DNA from: Acidobacteriota bacterium | GTDB taxonomy: Bacteria; Acidobacteriota; Aminicenantia; S016-38 | DNA: 38,733 bases | Assembly (NCBI GenBank): GCA_015486055.1 | Contig: WFSJ01000025.1 | Coordinates: forward strand, 65,189 to 103,921 | Direction of reading: 5' to 3' | Shown: piece by piece, positions 34,781-38,733 of the stretch | Numbering within the stretch: position 1 is the first letter of the stretch | Layout of the letters: each line of letters begins with the position of its first letter | The notes under the pieces: model-generated | Database searches by the model: none | The model's input: the letters and a program-made list of their open reading frames with translations, nothing else | What the model was told of the DNA's origin: nothing | Translations under genes and position numbers: made by a program

Positions 34781-35623
34781 TCACTCTCTCTGTCTTAGAT
34801 AACTCTCAAGTGCCTTGGCCCAATATGAAAAAGCATTTATACCAAGCTCCTTCAACTTTTTATTTTCAAGAACAGAATATTTCGGCCTTTTCGCCTTCTG
34901 AATGAATCTTTCAGATTCAACAGGCTCTAAAAAATCAGCATCCAGGCCTTTTATTTTCAGAATTTCCCTTGCAAATTGGAACCAGGAACATTCTCCTTCG
35001 CTTGTCGCATGATATATCCCATAAGGAGCTTTATTTTTAAGGATTAATTTTATCTGCCTTGCAAGTTCAACTGTATATGTTGGAGAAGAGAACCTGTCCA
35101 TTACAACTCTTGTTCTTTCTTGGTTGGCTGCCCTTTCAAGAATGAAGGATACAAAATTTTTTCCACCCTGACCGTAAAGTCCTGCAGTACGGAGTATATA
35201 ATATCTTTCCGAATTTGCTATAAGGAGGTTTTCCCCGATGAGCTTGGAATTTCCATATACAGAAATGGGGAAAGGACAGTCTTCCTCTACATAAGGAGAA
35301 TTTTTGTCCCCTCTAAAAACATAGTCAGTGCTAACGTGAACAACAATAAACCCGAATTTTCGGGAGAGCTCCCCAATCTTCTGGAGGGCAATTCCATTCG
35401 TTATAAAGGCTTGCTCAGGAATATCCTCGCACAGATCAACCTTTGTAAGGGCAGCAGAGTTTATTAATACATCGGGATAAAATTCCTCAGAAGCTTTTTC
35501 AAGAAGATTGAATTGAGTAATATCAAGATCGGTTCTCAGAGGTGCCCATAAATCGCTCCCCGAAAATTCCCTTTTTAAGGCATGAGCTAACTGTCCACCC
35601 CCCCCGGTAATGAGAACTCTCAC
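34781..35623 (-). CDS. rmlD: dTDP-4-dehydrorhamnose reductase (RmlD/RfbD)
   Basis: RmlD reduces dTDP-4-keto-L-rhamnose to dTDP-L-rhamnose, the donor for rhamnose in surface polysaccharides. The 280-residue product has the short-chain reductase/epimerase fold: nucleotide-binding GGGGQLA at 7-13, DLDIT at 33-37, HVSTDYVFRG with Thr99 and Asp100, and the catalytic Tyr123 and Lys127 (SVYGNSKLIGE). EECSW- and RP-type C-terminal family blocks are recognisable (GECSWFQFAREIL, AKRPKYSVL). The start ATG overlaps the stop of the small upstream gene by 4 nt. The other rhamnose genes (rmlA, B, C) are not here, so a different NDP-sugar reductase role cannot be excluded. Confidence 0.88.
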   Translation of the reverse strand: MRVLITGGGGQLAHALKREFSGSDLWAPLRTDLDITQFNLLEKASEEFYPDVLINSAALTKVDLCEDIPEQAFITNGIALQKIGELSRKFGFIVVHVSTDYVFRGDKNSPYVEEDCPFPISVYGNSKLIGENLLIANSERYYILRTAGLYGQGGKNFVSFILERAANQERTRVVMDRFSSPTYTVELARQIKLILKNKAPYGIYHATSEGECSWFQFAREILKIKGLDADFLEPVESERFIQKAKRPKYSVLENKKLKELGINAFSYWAKALESYLRQRE

Positions 35624-35904
35624 TTCATATGTTTATAAATAGCCCTTCTTATCGACATAGGTCTTTTGCACCTTGCCAGAGCATTTGCCAATTCTCTTTC
35701 CTCAAAGACTTCTTCTACCCATTTAGCGAAATCGTTTTTTTTCTCGTTTACATGAGAGGAAAAAGTCCGCTCATCAATTTTCTTAAGTGCTTCATACAGC
35801 TCTGCTATGTTCTTTATTACCCTTCCGTCCTTCATGTAGAAGTATTTTTCAGAGCTGATGGGCTTCCTATATGCCCTCTGTGAAAATTCCTTTCCCTTGC
35901 TCAT
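35620..35904 (-). CDS. Small DUF5752-like protein cotranscribed with rmlD
   Basis: A 94-residue soluble protein. The core FYMKDGRVIKNIAELYEALKKID followed by ERTFSSHVNEKKNDFAKWVEEVF resembles, from memory, a small domain annotated DUF5752 in many bacteria and archaea ('F.DG..i.nl.EL...L..m....F..Hv...kNDFa.Wv'). Its biochemical role is unknown to me. AAGGAGG lies 9 nt before the ATG, and TAGAAT or TATAAT boxes upstream could be its -10. The 4-nt overlap with rmlD implies joint translation. Confidence 0.6.
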   Translation of the reverse strand: MSKGKEFSQRAYRKPISSEKYFYMKDGRVIKNIAELYEALKKIDERTFSSHVNEKKNDFAKWVEEVFEERELANALARCKRPMSIRRAIYKHMK

Positions 35905-35946
35905 ATTATCCTTCCTCCTTATTCTAAGTTCCTAATTAAAATTATA

Positions 35947-36876
35947 TCATTTAAATAGCCTGAGAACAAGGAGAAAATAAACAACAAGAATCAATCCTGC
36001 AGTTATTTTAACTATCTTTATCCGAAGAAGAGAAAGAAGAAGGAGAAAGAGAAGCATTATCATATATATCGGGATAAAAAACTTCACAAAGAGAGAGTTT
36101 ACAGACAAAGGTTTTATAATTGCCACTCCTCCTGCTACGCCAAGGGTGTTGAATATATTTGAACCGATTACATTCCCGATTCCTATCCCACCTTCTTTCC
36201 TTATGGCCGCAACTACAGACACGAATATCTCGGGAAGAGAAGTTCCGATGGCCATTGCAGTCATTCCCATAGAAAGTTGCGATATTCCCATCCTCTTGCT
36301 TATCTCTATTCCGGATTCAACGGTATAATGCCCTGCTAAGCCTAAAATCGCTATACCTATAAGAATCATCGCAAGGGGATACCCTATGGGCCTTTCATCA
36401 ATTATTATATCCCCCTCCCTTTTTGAGGAAGCAAAAATATAAAAGCCCAGAACAATAAAGAGAAAGAGTCCATTCAGCCGACTGAGCTTCCCATTAAGAC
36501 TGAAGAAAAGAAAAATTAAGGTTATTACGTTCAGCAACAAAAGGTCCCACTTGACCTCAGATAGGTTCCCAACTTCTTTGCTTATTAAAACGGCTATTGC
36601 AAGGGCAAGCCCTAAATTAGCAAGGTTTGAACCTATAATATTCCCCACTGAAATATCCGAGCTCCCCTTTAATGCGCCAAAAAGACTAACGAAGAATTCG
36701 GGCATAGAAGTTCCCATAGCAACAACTGTAAGACCGATGACTACCTTTTTTATGCCTACTCTCTCTGAGACTGCAGCTCCTCCCCGAACGAGAACTTCAC
36801 TTGCCCCATAGAGACTGACAATGGAACCCAAGAGTATTAGCCAAAGAACCACTAAAGGTAAGCCTGACATGGCCAT
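35947..36876 (-). CDS. CaCA-family sodium/calcium antiporter-like protein (YrbG type)
   Basis: A 309-residue inner-membrane cation antiporter with about ten helices in two inverted halves. Both alpha repeats are plain: GLTVVAMGTSMPEFFVSLFG with GNIIGSNLANLGL in the first, and GMTAMAIGTSLPEIFVSVVA with GNVIGSNIFNTLGV in the second. The Glu residues of the two (S)PE motifs and the two GSN motifs bind the exchanged ions in this family. It probably exports Ca2+ (or a similar cation) against Na+ or H+. The ATG at 36876 is preceded directly by GATAAAAT without a ribosome site; a second in-frame ATG at 36870 would sit at the predicted transcript start. The stop is 42 nt before the small rmlD-operon gene. 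Confidence 0.92.
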   Translation of the reverse strand: MAMSGLPLVVLWLILLGSIVSLYGASEVLVRGGAAVSERVGIKKVVIGLTVVAMGTSMPEFFVSLFGALKGSSDISVGNIIGSNLANLGLALAIAVLISKEVGNLSEVKWDLLLLNVITLIFLFFSLNGKLSRLNGLFLFIVLGFYIFASSKREGDIIIDERPIGYPLAMILIGIAILGLAGHYTVESGIEISKRMGISQLSMGMTAMAIGTSLPEIFVSVVAAIRKEGGIGIGNVIGSNIFNTLGVAGGVAIIKPLSVNSLFVKFFIPIYMIMLLFLLLLSLLRIKIVKITAGLILVVYFLLVLRLFK

Positions 36877-37100
36877 ATTTTATCACATTCGCAGTTAAAG
36901 ACATTGAGAAAATCCAGAGATATAGAATCAGGACGGGAAAATGCCTCTTGGCCTACAGACAGATATCTAAACAGGATGGTTCACATAATAGCTGCCGGTG
37001 CCCTTTATGATATAATATTAAAGAAATGAAATGAACGTTCAGGCAATGAAACTTGTAAAAGCAGCTCTTATGCTTTAGAAGAATTTTCCTCAAGAGAAAT

Positions 37101-38039
37101 TTATTTCCTTAGAGTTTTTAAATAGAAGGTCTTACCTCTATAATTGACTTCTTTCAATTCTCCTTTTTTTAGAAGATCTTCCACAGTTTCCCATCCCTTA
37201 CTCGCTTTTTCAAGAAGCTCCTCTACAGAATCTTTCCTTAAAGGATGGACAGCAGAGGTTGCGAGTATATCCTCAACAATATCACCGCTGAACCCAAAAC
37301 TTCCCTGCTCTGCTCCGGTGAGAAGTTCAGGTGAAAGATTATGTTCCTTGAAAATCATATATGCTGCATTCAAGGCCTCCTCGGATGGGGCTTCCACCCA
37401 TTTCTCTGCAGGGGGTCTTATTGGAATCATTATATAGGAATGGGATAAATTCAAACTTGAAAGGAATTCGGCAACACCCTTCATTTCTTCCTCTCTGTCA
37501 TTAAGACCTTTTACCATCATTGTCTCGCTCGTAAGCTCGCCCTTAAACTCCATGGAAAATTTTCCAATCCCATCAAGGATTTTCTCAAGGGAGAGTTTCC
37601 CATAAGGTCTATCTATTCTCCTGTAAATCTCCTTATTAACAGAATCTACCTTTACACATATCCAATCTGCTTTTTGAATATCTTCTCTGACTTCCTTCAT
37701 CCATAAGAGCGAAGCATTAGTTATAACTGCTATCTTTATTCCCAGATCCTTCAAAAGTTCTATCTCCTTCCCGATATTCAAATCAAGGGTTGGTTCCCCA
37801 TCGGGAACAAAGCTCAGATAATCTATCTTTTCCCCCTTTCCAATTACCTCATTTACTCTTTCCTTTACCGCCTTATATACTTGAGCCGGTTTGTAAAACT
37901 CCTGTCTTGTTGTTTCCATTTTCAGAGTATTTCCTATCTGGCAGTAAACACAGGAATAGGAGCATATCTTTGGGGGGATGTTATTCATACCAAGGCTCAT
38001 TCCCAATCTTCTTGAGGGCACAGGTCCAAACGCTATCAT
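37101..38039 (-). CDS. Radical SAM Fe-S oxidoreductase (COG0731-like)
   Basis: A 312-residue radical SAM protein. The cluster motif CxxxCxxC is C26-SYS-C30-VY-C33, preceded by the GPVPSRRLGMSLG opening that is characteristic of the COG0731 group (wyosine-related and uncharacterised Fe-S oxidoreductases). FVPDGEPTLD is the GGEP-type SAM-binding motif, and the barrel continues through ITNAS and VKVDS. The C-terminal ~70 residues (from about DIVEDILATSAVHPLR) form a small helical domain that may bind a partner or substrate. The reaction is not known. AGGAGG gives the start, and TATAAT at 38059-38064 is a likely -10. The gap 36877-37100 downstream has no convincing gene. Confidence 0.85.
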   Translation of the reverse strand: MIAFGPVPSRRLGMSLGMNNIPPKICSYSCVYCQIGNTLKMETTRQEFYKPAQVYKAVKERVNEVIGKGEKIDYLSFVPDGEPTLDLNIGKEIELLKDLGIKIAVITNASLLWMKEVREDIQKADWICVKVDSVNKEIYRRIDRPYGKLSLEKILDGIGKFSMEFKGELTSETMMVKGLNDREEEMKGVAEFLSSLNLSHSYIMIPIRPPAEKWVEAPSEEALNAAYMIFKEHNLSPELLTGAEQGSFGFSGDIVEDILATSAVHPLRKDSVEELLEKASKGWETVEDLLKKGELKEVNYRGKTFYLKTLRK

Positions 38040-38058
38040 CTTTTCCTCCTGAGGATTA

Positions 38059-38064
38059 ATTATA
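38059..38064 (-). promoter_or_regulatory. -10 box of the radical SAM gene
   Basis: TATAAT on the minus strand, 19 nt before the ATG, with AGGAGG between. The -35 region is poor. Confidence 0.4.
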
Positions 38065-38133
38065 CCCCAGATCTGAAAAAGAATGGCATTTCATTTAGGA
38101 ACTTGTTATAAAATAGAAAAAGGAGGTAAATAA

Positions 38134-38733
38134 ATGAAAAAATTTTTGATAGTTTTTCTCGCAATTCCCATCATCGGGGCATCCCTCCCAAGAATAAAAA
38201 AAATTGACATCTATCCAGGAGGAGCTCGCTTATACATGCAGGGCTTAATACCTCAATCAGGCACTTTAGAGATCGGACCTCTTCCCAAGGATCTTACAGA
38301 CATTGTAATTTCCCTTCCTGACTATAAAGTAAATTACAGGGAAAATTCTGCCCTTCCAGAAAAGGTTCTAAAGATCAAAAGCGAGTATCAAAAGCTGAAG
38401 TCGGAGCTCAATAGTCTGAAAAGAAAGGACTTTTTGCTAAAACAAAAACGGGATTTTTACCTCAGTGCCATCATAAATTATGCAAAGAGATTTGCCAAAG
38501 GCAAAGTGATAAATTGGGAAAATATACTCTCTTCTCTCACTGCCAGGCTGGAAAATGCAGGAAAAGAGTCGTCAAAACTGAAGAAAGAAATAGAAGTTAC
38601 CCAAAAGAAGTTTAATGAGATAAAGGAAAAATGGGAAAAAATAAGGGAGAAAATAGGGAAAACAGCTTACATAACCATTAAGGGAAATCCAGGGGAAAAA
38701 TTCCCCTTTGAGTTTTCAACCTCTTCCCTGAGC
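38134..38733 (+). CDS. DUF4140/DUF4139-like secreted coiled-coil protein (3' end outside window)
   Basis: The first 200 codons of a gene that runs off the window. AGGAGG precedes the ATG, and the leader MKKFLIVFLAIPIIGAS is a signal peptide. Residues ~20-70 (KKIDIYPGGARLYMQG, then LEIGPLPKDLTD) match the opening DUF4140 domain of MuiA-like (mucoidy inhibitor A) proteins: a short beta-sheet domain with an 'A-v-r-G...l.....LP' rhythm. Residues ~75-175 are a long Lys/Glu-rich coiled coil, as in that family. The DUF4139 beta-domain expected next would begin at about TAYITIKGNPGEKFPFEFS, with most of it missing here. Function in the envelope is unknown. It is divergent from the radical SAM gene. 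Confidence 0.65.
   Translation, partial: MKKFLIVFLAIPIIGASLPRIKKIDIYPGGARLYMQGLIPQSGTLEIGPLPKDLTDIVISLPDYKVNYRENSALPEKVLKIKSEYQKLKSELNSLKRKDFLLKQKRDFYLSAIINYAKRFAKGKVINWENILSSLTARLENAGKESSKLKKEIEVTQKKFNEIKEKWEKIREKIGKTAYITIKGNPGEKFPFEFSTSSLS

Noticed and set aside
37008-37078. TGATATAAT promoter-like box followed by a 15-codon ATG frame in the gap 36877-37100
   Set aside because: There is no ribosome site, the frame is very short, and no -35 is at a good distance. It could be a chance AT-rich match or the head of a lost gene.

Overview
This AT-rich window looks like chromosomal DNA of an uncultured diderm bacterium. The evidence is a predicted outer-membrane beta-barrel protein with a carbohydrate-binding-like N-terminus, a SPOR-domain membrane protein, and a GyrB carrying the long insert typical of Gram-negative enzymes. 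Large secreted beta-propeller and DUF5916-type proteins, together with GH57, Ycf46-like AAA and bleomycin-hydrolase genes, resemble what is known from Acidobacteriota/Aminicenantota and related candidate phyla. That placement is inference from gene content only. I see no tRNA, rRNA, CRISPR array, intact insertion sequence or prophage.

Layout. 1-1633 (+): the end of a membrane glycosyltransferase-like protein, then nadA. 1634-2007 is a gene-free stretch with a possible decayed reading frame. 2008-3333 (-): an MFS carrier resembling animal MFSD1. 3430-12021 (-): one tight operon, nuoJ-K-L-M-N followed by a GH57 alpha-glucan enzyme and a DUF4388-TM-SPOR protein. All six junctions are exact 4-nt overlaps once nuoM is started at its GTG. 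Only the tail of the complex I membrane arm is here; nuoA-I are absent. 12123-13601 (-): a Ycf46-like AAA ATPase.

13876-17394 (+): an operon of an exported M24-fold protein that has lost most metal ligands, a sodium:solute symporter, two tiny membrane proteins and one unknown protein. 17504-25774 (+): separately transcribed envelope or secreted genes. They are two tandem paralogues of an unrecognised family, a bleomycin-hydrolase-type cysteine peptidase with a signal peptide, a DUF5916-like barrel protein and a sortilin/Asp-box propeller. 26149-28311 (+): an SLC12-like cation-chloride cotransporter homologue.

28450-29460 (-): queA, divergent from gyrB-gyrA-Nudix (29553-34742, +). 34781-38039 (-): rmlD with a small partner gene, a CaCA-type cation antiporter and a radical SAM protein. 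38134-end (+): the start of a DUF4139-like secreted coiled-coil protein.

Promoters are sigma70-like (for example TTGCAT-N17-TATAAT). Several genes with no Shine-Dalgarno sequence (nuoJ, gyrB, queA, the SLC12-like gene) have the -10 box so close to the start codon that the mRNA would be leaderless or nearly so. Other genes have strong GGAGG sites. The most unusual local systems are the degenerate-M24/symporter operon and the nuoJ-N/GH57/SPOR operon.
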